This document shows positions 1-12,699 of a DNA stretch of 64,000 nucleotides, in pieces. Source of the DNA: Sindora glabra (taxonomy: Eukaryota; Streptophyta; Magnoliopsida; Fabales; Fabaceae); contig CM035234.1 in the NCBI GenBank assembly GCA_020226215.1, positions 47,991,275 through 48,055,274 of the forward strand. Direction: 5' to 3'. How positions within the stretch are numbered: the first letter of the stretch is position 1; each line of letters starts with the position of its first letter. Under the pieces are notes generated by a model. It was not told the origin of the DNA. It made no database searches and worked only from the letters and a program-made list of their open reading frames with translations. The position numbers were made by a program, and so were the translations under genes.

Positions 1-1337
1 AAAGGTCATGTTGGATATATGGATTGTTGGATGCATGACTTGCATTCATTTTAGGAGATATTTCTTTTGAACTAATGAATAACCCTAAGTCAAAGTGATT
101 AAAGTTGGATATAAAATGCTAAAATGATTTAAAATTGGATAGAAAGGGTTAGGCAAACATTAAGCAAATGATGTTGATATTTCAAATGATGAAGTGCTTG
201 TTGAGATGCATCAAATATGCTTCTCAAATGAATATGAAAATATTATCTTTTATGTAAAAATAGTTAACTGATTGGGTTTATTATTTTGTTTTATTATGTT
301 TGTATCATAGCTTGTTTGAGGCTTTTCTAGTTATTATTTTAGAAGTAGTTTGCAGGAATAAACTTGATTACTATTATTTATTTGACTTGTTTATGATGAA
401 ATGGACACAATAAGTTATTTTTATTATATCTTCTCTCTCTTTATCTCTCTTTGAACTTTGGAATCTCATTCCTTCCCCATTTCTTATCTATAGCCATTAA
501 AATCTTGATCGTATTCTTCTTAATAAGCCTAATTCTTCACACTCTTCCTAATAACATTGTTTAGTTTTAGAATTAACAGTTTCATTTTTATCATATCTAT
601 TAACGATATATTATATGCCTTGGTCAATGCCACCACTTCATTTAAGAAATAAGATGAACTTTTGAAGACAAAAAACTAGCACGGTCTATACTTCATAGTA
701 ATGAATCATAGTTTTACTTTAAATTGAAACCTTGTGGAAAACACATCATAAAAAAAGCACAAGAGTTAGATACAGTGATTATATATGTTGTATGTATATG
801 AATTGTCTTGAAAATTTGTGTAAAAATTACAATTTTAAAAATAATTTATGTTAATTCTCATGACTTATATTTAAAAGTTGTAACTTCTTAAATTCTTGTA
901 AAAAAACTTCTTTTTTGGAAAAAGAATCTTCCATGTTCTTTTACAGACGTGTAATTGTAACTAGTAAGGCATGACACATTAAAAAGCATTCAAATAGACA
1001 ACATACCATCTCATGATGGTGATTTGGATTCTAATACTTGTCCTTGAATAATCTAAAATCCTCATGTGTGCTTTTGTTCACAAGTCAAGTAATTTTCAAG
1101 AATGCTAAACTAACATTAAAGATGAGATCTTAATAATGGAACTTAGCTTCACTAATAAAATAGGAAATTATATAAACTAAAACATTTAAAGTTACACATG
1201 ATCCCTGTTAGTATGAACATCATTCCCAAAGAAAGGGCATACAAAGATTTACAATAGCAACTCACAAGTATTTGAATTGCATTGCATTAATAAATGTGTC
1301 CATAATTCCAAAATGCATTGAATAAGAATGAAAAGTG
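1..1337. other. AT-rich intergenic DNA, nothing recognised
   Basis: No reading frame, RNA gene or named repeat could be supported on either strand. The sequence is AT-rich with short homopolymer runs. It lies just downstream of the mTERF relic, which is on the minus strand. Confidence 0.6.
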
Positions 1338-1960
1338 TTAAATTATATATACAAATAACCTTCTTATTACAACCATCCACCTATTTACTCTATTCCTTTT
1401 CTTGAGTTCTTCATCAATGCTTTTTAAGCACTATTAACATAGGTAAATTGATACCACTTTGCACAAAATCCATATGCCTTGACTTAATCCTCTTCTCCAA
1501 GCTAAAAGCAAAGTATAGAGGAAACTCTAATTCCTTTCAACATCCTTCCTATTTTTCTATCAAAATATTCAAAATTTGGCTTTAAATAATTCTTAATGTT
1601 AAAATTTAAAAAAGCCAAACACTCCAAAACTATATTTTTAGGCTTATCTCTTAAAATTTCTAGATCATCCAAATACCTTAGCTTAGGAATTAGGGTTTAT
1701 ATCCATATTAAAAATGAATAAAACATAACCTTGATAAGCTAGAGCTACCAAATTTTTTAATCCATGCCTTTGAAGGTAAATAGAGCTAGTTTAAGCTAAT
1801 CTTTCATGATAAAAGCAATAAAAGCAAATAATCTTAGGCACTTATTAATTGCCTCTCTAAAGTTATAATTTGGAATATTAAGGTCTTGTAAATGTAAATC
1901 CAAAACTGGGTTTAGTATAGTTGGAAAGGTTTTGAAGAAATTCTTAGGGCTTTATTGAAG
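1338..1960 (-). pseudogene. mTERF-family pseudogene (C-terminal part)
   Basis: Minus-strand translation gives a plant mTERF-type C-terminus spread over several frames. One segment contains LKPNFEYFDRKIGRM (about 1585-1629). After a one-base frameshift it continues as ELEFPLYFAFSLEKRIK and then INLPMLIVLK. A second extra base in an A-run shifts to SIDEELKKR before a stop at 1338-1340. The LKPn-Fy-x-IGr and FPxYFxFSLEKRIKxR patterns are hallmarks of the helical mTERF repeats. Intact members bind organellar nucleic acid and act in chloroplast or mitochondrial gene expression. Upstream (1690-1960) the similarity is weak and broken by stops. The N-terminus and transit peptide are not recognisable. 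The call rests on recalled family patterns, not a search. Two frameshifts make it non-functional. Confidence 0.72.
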
Positions 1961-2124
1961 CTTAAGGTAATATTAATTTTTTTCTATTATTCTAAGTAAA
2001 AAATAACTTTAGTATTTCTTCTTTCTGTTATGCACTTCCTTTAACAATCTTTTTTTGTTTAACATCATCTTTTTCCTATGAAGCTTTATCTTTCTCCTTT
2101 TACAGTGAAGATGTCTTAACTCTC

Positions 2125-2146
2125 TTGCAATTGCAATTGCAATTGT
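2125..2146. repeat. TTGCAA hexanucleotide repeat
   Basis: About three and a half tandem copies of TTGCAA, each unit palindromic. Confidence 0.8.
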
Positions 2147-3039
2147 AGTTTTTCTTCCTTCAATTTAAAATCAATATAACTTCTATCATCTTGAACAAGC
2201 ATAACTCCACCTAAATGCTAACCAATTGGTAGCTTGATCTAATTGAAGAATTTGTAGACCTACTCATGAATAATTAAGAATCAAGAAAAAAGATTATACC
2301 TTTGATCTGATAACAATATTCAAACATGTTTTCTATAAAGTTTTACTTTCTATGAATCATTATTATAAAATTTGTAATTCCAGTAATGAATTTCATAAAA
2401 AAAAAATCTTAACAAAGTACAAATAATGACAAAATAACTAATCTAGCCTTTTCATGCTAATAAATAGAAATATTAATATCAATTTACAAGTAACTAGATA
2501 AGGGTACTATTGGTCAGAAATCCTTAAAAGGGTTAAAACTTTGAAACCCTTATTCTATCTTCTTTAAAGTAATTTACAATGCTTTCATACAATAGCAAGA
2601 ATTGTCATGCAAAAATGTTTTGTTCATCATTTTCTATACTAATTACCTCCTCTTTATTGCTCTTATTTTTACTTTCTCAATTTTATCATTTACCAATCAT
2701 TATTTTCTAATTAATTTCGATTTCAAGATTGATAATTGTATTTGAATTAGGTTAGTAAAGCCATTTTCAAAGTTTGTTAATGATAAAAGGAAGAAGAAAA
2801 ACATGGCCCTAACATTAAGGAAAAGGAAAACAAATAAAGCTAAGGCAAAAAAGAAGAAAGGAAATCTTACTTTGTTTTCACTTGCAAAGCAAGAAAATTA
2901 TATGTTCATGACTACTATTTTTATTACAAATTTATAAACATCCTTCTCAGTTTTGTTCTTTTCTATTCTTTTAGTAGCAGCATATTCCCTTGTTGACGTA
3001 ACTATTCTAACTCCACATGATCACAACTCATTCTTAAAA

Positions 3040-3062
3040 TTATTATTATTATTATTATTATT
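3040..3062. repeat. TTA trinucleotide microsatellite
   Basis: About seven uninterrupted ATT/TTA units inside AT-rich DNA. Confidence 0.9.
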
Positions 3063-3661
3063 AAAAATTTTCTTCTAAATCATTACATGTAATTACTACA
3101 AAGGAATAAGAAACAAGATTGAGAGGAGAATCCATCCAATAACACCACTATTGTTAGGAGAGATTGAAAATGTAGTTAGTCTACAAAAATAAATGTATAT
3201 CAACCTCAAATAGAATTTAGCATAATATGATCATAAATACTAAGAATGTGTAGCTAATGAAGTTGTCTACCATTTATAGATATTTCAATAGTAAAACATC
3301 TTATTTTTTGCTACTAAAATCAATTATTTAACATGTAAAGACATATAATCTAAACACTTTCCCAAACTTCATTTAATAACTCCTACTAAATAAGATTATG
3401 TACTTCATATTCCTTATAACCGATAACTTATTTTTATATAATTGCATCAAATAAGGAAAAGTAAATTAGGTGATTTATTAAAGTAACATTAAGCTTGGAG
3501 GTTGTTCATATAAAAGCTCTAGAATAAGGGCTTTTCATATATTATACAAGTATTTATGTTTTGGGGGAAGTTCAATATAGATGGTAATGAATATAGAAAT
3601 ATAAAAGCTTACTTTTTGATTGCCTATGATAGTATATGAGAATCAAAAGGGGTATATCTTT

Positions 3662-3704
<43 letters not shown>
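3662..3704. repeat. Compound (TG)n(AG)n microsatellite
   Basis: About eleven TG units run directly into about ten AG units with no spacer. The periodicity opens artificial reading frames on both strands (repeated VCV/RER and SLSL/THTH peptides), which should not be annotated as genes. A likely polymorphic marker locus. Confidence 0.95.
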
Positions 3705-3705
<1 letters not shown>

Positions 3706-5616
3706 CTTTAAATGTCTTGAGGATCCATCCATCTAATATAATCTTGAATTGCCATCCATCCAATACAAAATTTTTTTCTATTTGTTGTCAAAGCGAATTC
3801 CATCTTTCATCTCATACATACATTGTTCTAATTGTGGAAAATATAAAAAATAGGATTTTAAATCTAGCTAGTAATATTAATAAGCACACAAGAGTAATCA
3901 TTGTCTTATGTAACTCCACTTATTCCTCAAGATTAATCAATAATTACCTAACTGCTTAACTAACATATAAGAAAATTGAAGTAAAGACCAAGATTAGATA
4001 ATCTTCAATCTAAGGCATCATATTGTACTTACGAGGTTAGTGACAGCAAAACACGACTAAGAATGAGGATTAACAATGACCACGAATGATAACTTTTCCT
4101 TTTACATTGTGCATTACTTTTGTTGATGAAGGCCTCTAATTCTTCTCCAATTGAAATCCTTAGTAGCTTCAAAAAAATTCAAAGGGATCATATTGCAATA
4201 TTTTTAGAAGAAAAAAAGGGACCAAACTATAAATATTTTTTAGTTAAATCTCGACTCTACCTGATGAAAAATAATAAATAGACAAAGGAATGAATGGCTA
4301 AAAAATATCCATGTAACATGGAAGTAGGGTTTAATGCCTAACTTTTTTACTAAGGGATGTAAGTCTGCACCTTATATATTAAATATATGTATATAAAAAT
4401 AAATTTATTTAGTCAATACAAATTATTACTATATTTTTAAAACATAAATAAATATTAATCTTACTCTAACTATGAGTAATATAGTAGCAGAAAGAATAAT
4501 CGATAGGGAAACTAATATAAAAAATCTCCAAGATAATTGAAGCATAATGTCTTCTAGTTAAAATGCAATGTTATCATTGGTAGAATTCTTATTTTAGTAT
4601 GTTCAAATAGAGTAACAAAATACTACTTTTGATATATACTTTAATATAAAATAAATATAATAACAATTCATATTATAATAAATAAATGATAAAGTTGCAA
4701 ACTTAAAAATGTAAAAGGTATGAACTAAATAAGATAGTTTGGGAGGTAGTTGTATTTCAAAATATTTCATGATTGCTCACTAAAAGATTATTTCAAGCAA
4801 TACTAATAGTAATATTTGTAAAGTACTTCAAATAATATAATAGTTAATATAAATTAAAAAATTTCATCCATTTTGCTTCTTAAATATATAATAAATCCTT
4901 AAATTTAGGTAGTACTTTTTGTTACATTGAACTTCTAGATTGGACAAAAGAAGGATTTAAAAAAAAAGAACCACATCTCCAGTTGAATTGGGTTTAGTTG
5001 AGTCAACCTAGATTTTTGCCCCGTCCAAGTTTGAGGGTCCTTCCAGACTATTTTCACTCCTAGATAACAATCCAACTAGTTAAACTAGTTAAGCTGGCCC
5101 CAGTTTGAGAATATTGGTGGTTAGTGATAGTGGTTGATAGTGGTCATTAGTGGTGAGTTCTAATACTAGGTGAAAACTCAATGGATAAAGACTAATTGAA
5201 TTGAATTAGAAAATATTTATTAATTAGTAATTAATAAAAATAATTATTAATTCTAGTAGATGAAAACTTTATTAGAGATTATCTAGGAGAAATTAAGAGT
5301 AGTTCTAGAATTTATTCAAGATAAAAAATTAATAAAGTTTTAGAATAACTTAAAGATTTTACTTACAAGCATTCTATGAAAATCCAAAGGGACAAAATGG
5401 TAAAATTTTAGAAACACCATGGAAGGTATATAGTCATGCAAGGATATCGAAGGAAAAATGATTGATTTTGAACATTAGTGTAATTTCCAAGTAGTTTTCT
5501 TAATTATAATTTTATTAGAAAAATAAAATATGATGATTAGTAATAGTTTATATTATTTTAATGTATCATAGAAGAATTGATGATCAAGTGAAAAGCTTCC
5601 ATTGCATTTACGAAGT

Positions 5617-5770
5617 AAGCTTAGTCATCATCTAGGATAAGCATTCATTAAACGAGAAAGAATATCTTAGGAATCAAGCCTAGTCATCCTTTTAAGATGA
5701 CAATGCATTCAGTGAGAGAAGTTTAGTCATTCATTATAACAAGGATGCATTAAATGAGAAGCGAATATTC
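5617..5770 (+). repeat. Three degenerate tandem repeats upstream of LTR TATA box
   Basis: Units start at 5617, 5676 and 5719. Each contains a TTAGTCAT or CTAGTCAT core followed by GATAAGCATTCATTAA-like text and a GAGA-rich tail. They lie about 100-250 bp upstream of the TATA box at 5869, where LTR enhancer repeats commonly sit. The regulatory role is inferred. Confidence 0.55.
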
Positions 5771-5868
5771 TTGGCATGATAGGATTTAGTGGATTTTTGT
5801 TAAAATTTCTCCTTGGATTCCAAACATAAGAAGGAGGATGTCATCGTAAAGTCACTCTACCTTAGTAA

Positions 5869-5876
5869 TATAAATA
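5869..5876 (+). promoter_or_regulatory. Putative TATA box of element A LTR
   Basis: TATAAATA followed by AGGAG in a locally less AT-extreme context, downstream of the tandem repeats. This fits a U3 promoter of an LTR. There is no transcript evidence. Confidence 0.45.
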
Positions 5877-8800
5877 GGAGTTTTGAGTTTAAATTCTCCC
5901 TTATACTAAACTTAACCCACAATTAGAGGGAGAAAAAGTGATTAAGAGTTGTGTTATTTATCATTCTTTGTCTTTCTTTATATTTCTTAGTGAGATATTA
6001 AGAGTTGTGGAAAGTTTTATTGAAGTTTTTGGAAATTGAGCTCAGTTGTTCAATAAAGATAAGGTAGAAACTCATCTACTCCAATGGTTTCTTTTCATTT
6101 CATAATTCTTTCAAGGATTCTCTTACTACTTTCATGTTATTTTGAATGGCACAACCTGAATCATAAGTGTGAGAAAATCAAGCAAGTAAAATTAGTTAAG
6201 TGAGTAGAGATCTACTTATTTTCTTCCTAATTTTACTTTAAGAGGATCTTTATGCATAAGATATATACATGTGATTTCGTTGATGGTGTGTTGAAGATAT
6301 AATATTCATGATGGATTAGTTTGAAAAATTGTTTTCATAAAACTTCTATTTCATATGTTAAAAGTGATAGTTAAGAAATATGATTTGATTTTCCTTTTCT
6401 TTAGAAAAAAGAAGAGTTTTGAAAAAGGATTTGCAAATAAATTAAAAAGAAACTATTAAAGAAAATTTATGAAATGACTTTTTTTAGTAAAAAAAAAATG
6501 TATGTAAAACATGATTTAATTCAAAGAAGAAACAAAATCTTTATGCAAAAGCATAAATATAGCTTACAAGTTTTTCTTAGATTCATGGTTGAAAATTTCC
6601 CGAGAAGCTTTAAGTATTTCCTTAAAAACATGGAACAAAATTTTAGGTTTTGTTATAAAATTAAGTGTACATGATTCTAAACCTTTATATAAGCATGATA
6701 TAATATGATGGTTATATCAAAATTTTTAAGTGAAAATCATGCTTAAAGCCATAGATATAGCTCATGAGTATCCTGCTATTTTAGCAAGAAAATTTTTATT
6801 TTTGTAAAACAAATTTGTTACCTTTTATTCCATACTAATTAGGAGATATTATTAGCCATTTATATCAAAGTTTTGAAGTAAAAACATGCTTGAATGGTTT
6901 GGTTTAAGTTAGAAAACAACATTTACAAGTTGTGTTTTCAAGAGAAAAATTGTTTCCTTTAAAGTGGATTTTTTAGTAAAATATTTTAATTACTTGTGTA
7001 ACTTATTTTAAGTAAGAAAATGGTTGAAAAGAAGCCTTTTAACTTGTTTTAAGCAATTAAAATAAGGCAAGAAAATTCTAGAAATTTTCCTAAAAAGTTA
7101 CATGAATGTTTTGTCTCTTTTAATGTTGTTTATTGGGTGACTATTTCAATAACTTATGTAACATGTTTTTAACATGAAAAAGGTTGAAAAATAAAATTTA
7201 ATGTGTATATTTTAATTTTGGAAATTTACAAAGAGTTTAAGAAAAAATTTCTATTTAAAATGAAAATTTCAAATATAAGGGTGATTTTAAAACCTAGTAA
7301 GAGTTTGTGATTTTTTTCTTGACTATTTGATGTTGATATATGGTGAAAAAGTGCACTTTTGTTATTGTTAGACAACATGCTTATGATCTTGATGATAAAA
7401 CCTAGTGAGAAAATTAGTTTTCTTACTTAGTAAAATAATGTGCAAAGTTTAGGGTTAAGTATGCTTAGATTTGGAAGTTGTAGAACTTGGAAAATCTAAA
7501 TTGAACTCTTGATGTCTTTGTTGTAAAAATCATGAGGAGTGTGTTTGATTTTACAATGAAATATTGCTTATTTATAGCAAATAAATGTATGAAGTTAATG
7601 GCTTAAAAGTATACTTGAGTAATAGTAAAAATGTTATGAAAAATTGAATGGTGCTTTACAGGTTTCCATGATAAAACCATGAATTTGAAATGATAGATCA
7701 ATGAATGGGTTATTGTTATAAGCTAATTTATGAATCATATATATACTAATGAGTTTATATGCAAGAATATTTGCGAATGATAATGAACTCTTATATGGAA
7801 ATGTGATAAGGTAATCTAGCATGTGGAAATCGAAGCATGAACTCTTAATATGATTATTAGAAATACGATGAGATAATTGCAAAATGTTTCTCACTAGATT
7901 ATGTTCTATCTTATATTATATTATGATTATGGCAAAAGGATGAAATTATGATTTTCTTGTTATGTGAAAAAGGGCCAAAGATTGCCCTATGTGAAAATAG
8001 GCTCGAAGGAGCCTTATATATGAAGAAAGGTTTGAATGCTTATGAGATTGTTAGCTTGAATACTATATGTAATTATTAACTTGAGTGTCATATATGACGA
8101 TGTGGCATAATTATGTATATATGACACTTATGGAAAAGTTAAGAGATCGATCTGGTGCTTTATATTTTGAGTCACATAAAATGACACATTGGATAAAGTC
8201 GGCCCACAAGAACAAGGTTAGGATATGTGTGGGATAGAGTTAGTTTAGAGTAATGAGGAGGAAACCTTTTATGCCTTATTGCAATTTAATTGTTAATCAA
8301 TTCATTATATTTTACTTATGACTATATTATGTAGTCAAATTTCTAATAGTATAGTATATAGAATTATTGAATGTGAAATTTATGGAAAATATTTTTAGTA
8401 AGGAAGTGGTTTAATATATTTCTCATTTATACTTGATTTTCTAAGTTGAAAACCATTATAAAATTATGTGACAGTTATCTTAATAAATAATTTATTACTC
8501 ATTTTATTTGTGAACATATTTTTTAGATAATTTGGATTTGTATAGCACTCATTGGGATTTTATTATTTGTTAGCACCTATATGGAATTGCATTTTGAAAG
8601 TATAGGATTGATTTTTATATTGTTATAAGCATAAATGTACTCTAGTCCATAATAGACTATGCCATAAACCTCGCCTTAATTCTTAAAGCACTAGTAAGAA
8701 CATCATCACCGGTAGTGGTGGATGATCCACCACACACCCCAACTTTTAAGGACCTGACTCTCATGACTCTTACTTTAACATGGACATAATTAACAGCTAC

Positions 8801-10111
8801 TCTAGTAGATAGCTATCATGTTTATCTATTTTTAAGATTAATTATATAACTATATCTAACTCTCTACATGTTTTATATAACTCTTGAAGGCTTAGGTAAC
8901 TCTCTATATAATTAACTTGTGTGTAATATTATTCTATGATGAATATGTATATATGATACATATTTATGAATATTTATGGCTTTAATGACACATATTTAAT
9001 GTACTAGTTGTCTTATGATTTTTGTGATATATAGCAAGTTAGCCTGCATGGTTTTTCAAAGGAAAAAGGGAAAAGAAAATGGTTTCATCATTATCAAGGT
9101 AAGATATGGAAAGCATTGAATATCAAATATATAACTTGCAAACGATTTCCAAAGAAACATTTTCAAGAAATATTTCTAGCTTGACTTCAAAAGAAAAAAA
9201 ATCAGAGTTTGTGAAGTTAAAGAGTGTATGTTATTTCCAAAGTATCTTATCAATAAGATCTTTTGATTTTTGAGTTTTATTAATCCGATCTTACTTTATT
9301 TTGTTTGTTTCATGATTTGAACTTTTGTTTTTAGAAGAAAACTTGATTCTTTCAAAGAATTAGAAAAATTCCTTAATGATTTTCTTTGTAAAATATCATT
9401 TTGTTTTCTTGGGGAATTTTAAAAAGAAGATATTTATACATTTTTGTAAATCTATAATTATGTTTCAACTATTTTTTAATCAGAAAAAGAAAATGACTAT
9501 TAAAAAGGAAATCTCTAAGTTTTGTATTTTTAGTTTTTCAAAATTAGATATTACTTTCAAAAGAAATTGGCATATGTGTGGTTTTAGAGTTTCCTTCAAA
9601 AAGAAAGAAAAAGAAGAAGAAAAAAAAAGGATTTTTGATGTTTTTGTTTTTTAAGGTTAGTTTTATGTAATATAAATCTCTTAAATTATTATTTTTCCAA
9701 AAGTTTTTTTATGAACTTCCATATATTTAAAAATTAATGTTATTGTTTATTTAAAAATGAGATTTTGTTTATGGATTTAAATTACTATATTACTTTTATC
9801 AAAAGTAGTTTTTTAAAAAAATATATTTATTTATTAATAAAGGTTTTATTTAAGATATTATTTTCTATCAAAAGAAGTATTGTTGAATTTTTTTTATTAA
9901 ACATTTCATAGTGTCTATTTGTTGAATAGCAGTTTGGAAACTTGCATATATGGCTATAATTTTTTTTCAAACTTAAGATTTTTGCATCTTACTTATTTTT
10001 AGAAAATACTAAAGCTTTTTAAAAATTAGTTCAATGAAAAGGCTTGTAAAGGTATCTAGCTAATGTTTTCATGTCAATCATGATGGTCCAAAAATTAAGC
10101 TGTGACAAAAT

Positions 10112-10123
10112 TATTATCCAAGC
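10112..10123 (+). other. Degenerate primer-binding site of element A
   Basis: TATTATCCAAGC matches 8 of 12 positions of the usual plant tRNA-Met primer site TGGTATCAGAGC. It lies four bases after a CA-ended LTR edge (10107). The position is what makes it credible; the match alone would not be. Confidence 0.45.
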
Positions 10124-10574
10124 ATGATTTGGATAAAACTATGGTAAACATGGAACATTAATTGGTGTAAATTATGGGATTAGAAAGCATAATCTAAGGA
10201 ATTGTGGAACTCTAAGCCACAAGCAATCAGTACAGTGCTAGCCATTAATAATGATCTTAGTCAAACCATATGGAATGCCAAATATCTTTCATTTGAAAAG
10301 TAATTCTCTTTTTATGATTACATTATTTTATAAGATTTAGCTAGAATGAGAACTAAAGGCAAATCCAAGCATGTTTGAATAAAAAGAATTTGTAAACTCT
10401 CTTAGTAATGAAAGTAGAAATGACTAAGAATGACTTAAAACTTTGGCTTGGCCTGTTATTTTATAACAAACTTTAGAAATAGTGCTAGACTAAGGAAATT
10501 GAAACAAAAATAGGAAAAAAAATTAGAAAACCTCCTTTACCTCTATATCCCAATGAGATAGGTTACAACTAGTT

Positions 10575-10740
10575 CACAAATTCCTGAAATTAAAACATTG
10601 AGTTATAATGGTACTAATCCATTAATTGACCTTTATTAGCTTTTTGATAGAATGAAAAGAACCTATAAAATGCTAGGATACATCAAAGTGATTATGTTAA
10701 AGTTAACTGGCCATTAGTTGAAAGATATAGCACATTAGTG
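10575..10740 (+). pseudogene. Gag fragment, Ty3/gypsy element A
   Basis: Plus-strand translation includes IKTLSYNGTNPLIDLY, then LFDRMKRTYKMLGY. This follows the start of the plant retrotransposon gag domain (family pattern: F-G-x-DP-x-x-A-x-x-W-L-x-x-I-x-x-x-F). The rest of gag and the CCHC zinc knuckle are missing: protease text begins within about 50 bases, so most of gag has been deleted. Gag would form the particle that packages the element RNA. Stops and deletion make it dead. Confidence 0.6.
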
Positions 10741-11110
10741 TTATAGCCAGAATATAAAGTTAAGAGCTTTGCTTGATTTTGGAGCTACCTATTCTTTCTT
10801 ATCCTATAACTTAACCATTAAGGATTGGATAATGTTATGATAATCACTATAGCAACACTTAAAGTTAAGGAGTGTTATATTAGCTTAAATAATAATTTAA
10901 CTAAGATAAATTTGATAGTATAGGATATGATGGACTATGATGTTATCCTAGGAATGGATTAGCTATCTAAGTATCACGCTTGTATAAATGATTAACATAA
11001 GAGAGTAAAATATAGGCTAAAAGAAGAAGTTGTTTGAATATTCCAAAGTGAAAGGAAAGTGGAGATGCATACTTCTATTACCTGTGTAAAAGTGAGGAAA
11101 CTTGTTAAGA
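10741..11110 (+). pseudogene. Aspartic protease fragment, element A
   Basis: The reading ALLDFGATYSFLSYN matches the retroviral-type aspartic protease active-site block (usual DSGATHSF), with Ser replaced by Phe after the catalytic Asp. Downstream, DYDVILGMD followed by a stop and then LSKYHACIND matches the flap/linker block DVILGMDWLSxYHA; the Trp codon TGG is now TAG. The protease would process the polyprotein. Several further stops are present. The gene sits in the normal order between gag and RT. Confidence 0.75.
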
Positions 11111-11254
11111 AAGGGTGCATGATATGATAGTTGTTGTAAGTAAAGCCAAAGGAGAAGAACCTAAAGTTAGCACAGTTCTAGTGGTGAACAAGTTTCAAAA
11201 TGTTTCTTAAGAAGAACTAATAGGATTGCCACTTGATTAAAAGATCAAGTTTTG

Positions 11255-12515
11255 CTTGATATCAATCCCTTCATATTAAATAACACTAGCAAAATTAAAG
11301 AACTTGAAGAAGTCATTGCAAGACTAAATGAACAAAGGTTTTATATTGCCTAGTACTTCCCTATGGGGTGCACCTATGTTATTTATTAAAAAAAAAGATG
11401 GATCATTGTGACTATGTATTAACTATTGAAAATTAAATAATGTCATTATTAAGAATTGATATCCTTTAGCTTGGATAAATGACTTGTTTAATTAATTTCA
11501 AGGCACTTAATGGTGATCAATGCTTTTCTAAGATTGATTTGCAATTCAAATATTACTAACTAAAGATTCGGAAGGAAGATATTTTGAAGATGATGTTTCA
11601 CACTCATTATAGACATTAAGAATTCTTAATGATATCTTTCAAGTTGATGAATGCACTTGCAACATTTTTTCACTTGATAAACTGAGTTTTCAAACCATTT
11701 TTGGATAAGTTTATTATTATGTTCATTAATGATATCTTGGTGTATTTGAAGAGTGAAATGGAGCATGTGTAGCATTTACAAATTACTTTGTAAACTTTAA
11801 GGGTGCATCAATTATATGTTAAGTTTCTGAATTCAAGTCTTGGATAAAGACATCCATTTCTTAGGGCATGTGATTTCAAAAGAAGGATTTCAAGTAGATC
11901 AACAAAAAGTAAAAGTTGTAGGTAAGTGGTTAAGACTTTTTGATCGTGATAAAGATGCATAATTTTCTAAGATTAACCAAATGCTACAAAAAATTCATGA
12001 AAGATTTCTCAAATATTACATCATCATTAACTAAGTTAATGCGAAATGAAGCTAAGTTTTATATAGAGCAATGATTATGAAAAAAGTTTCCAAAAGTTAA
12101 AGGAATGCTTGACATCTACATTTATTTTAACCTTTTTAAATAGGATTAAGGGTTGTATGATTTATTTTGATGCATCAAAATTTGGACTAGGTTTGTGTAT
12201 TAATATAGCATGGAAAATCTGTTGTTTATGTATCAAGACAATTGAAGAAAAATAAAGTTAACTATGTAACCCTTAATTTGGAGATGACAACAGTAGTATT
12301 TGCTTTGAAAATTTAAGGACATTACTTATATGGAGCAACTTGTGAAATCTATATAGATTATAAAAGTTTGAAATACATCTTCAAGCAAAAGGACTTAAAT
12401 CTACAATAGCATAAATAGATGGAATTGATGAAAGACTATGATTGTTCTATCTATTACCATCATAGAAAGGAAAATATAGTAGAAGATACCTTAAGTCAGA
12501 AAGCTCCAAGGAAAA
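11255..12515 (+). pseudogene. Reverse transcriptase-RNase H fragment, element A
   Basis: The RT starts with KIKELEEVIARLNEQRF, followed by text aligning with the LPSxSPWGAPVLFVKKKDGS block. Next come a CINYRKLN-like segment, DLxFKYYQLKIRKEDI, and FINDILVY at about 11725-11750. The last is the catalytic F-x-DD box with the first Asp changed to Asn. FLGHVIS-like connection text follows near 11860. RNase H appears at about 12150-12515 as MIYFDASKFGLGLC, an ALK-x-GHYLYGATCEIYID block and HHRKENIVEDTLS, matching YHPGKANVVADALS. Together these copy the element RNA into DNA. Many stops and shifts are present; no copy could be functional. Confidence 0.85.
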
Positions 12516-12699
12516 GAGGATGCATACAGGAAAGAGAAGTCCATCGAGAAATAGCTGATGTATAATCCACAATAGTAAAGCAAATCAAAGAAATAGCTAA
12601 AGGACTCTAAGTATGATCAATTGAAAGATAAGGTAATAGCAAAAGAAAAGACCCACCTAAGTGTTGATGATAAATGTGTGATAAGAAATAAGAGGATAT

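Larger units (their letters stand above)
1961..5478. other. AT-rich non-coding stretch with microsatellites
   Basis: No supported gene. It contains a short TTGCAA repeat near 2125-2146, a TTA tract and a compound TG/AG microsatellite, listed separately. The short ORFs at 3.57-3.96 kb read through the microsatellite and are not credible genes. The last 500 bp (about 4.98-5.48 kb) may belong to the LTR of element A, whose 5' edge is unresolved. Confidence 0.5.
5479..10107 (+). mobile_element. Probable 5' LTR of Ty3/gypsy element A
   Basis: The 3' edge is the better supported one. It ends GCTGTGACA at 10107, four bases before a degenerate tRNA-Met primer site, and gag/pol remnants on the same strand follow. 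The 5' edge is tentative: TGTAATTTCCAAG at 5479 resembles the start of the solo LTR at 13113 (TGTAATATTCCAAG), but similar LTR-like text continues back to about 4.98 kb. Inside are three degenerate tandem repeats (5617-5770), a TATA box at 5869 and a long non-coding stretch. No second LTR copy for A was identified. Short ORFs inside (for example 6474-6674, 7634-7894, 9376-9654) match nothing known to me. Confidence 0.5.

Noticed and set aside
3572..3959. Overlapping ORFs on both strands around 3.6-3.9 kb
   Set aside because: They exist because the TG/AG microsatellite has no stop in several frames. The peptides are dipeptide repeats with no family features.
9590..9632. Purine-only tract as a polypurine tract of an LTR element
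   Set aside because: It lies inside the presumed 5' LTR of element A, not next to a 3' LTR, so it is treated as simple sequence.
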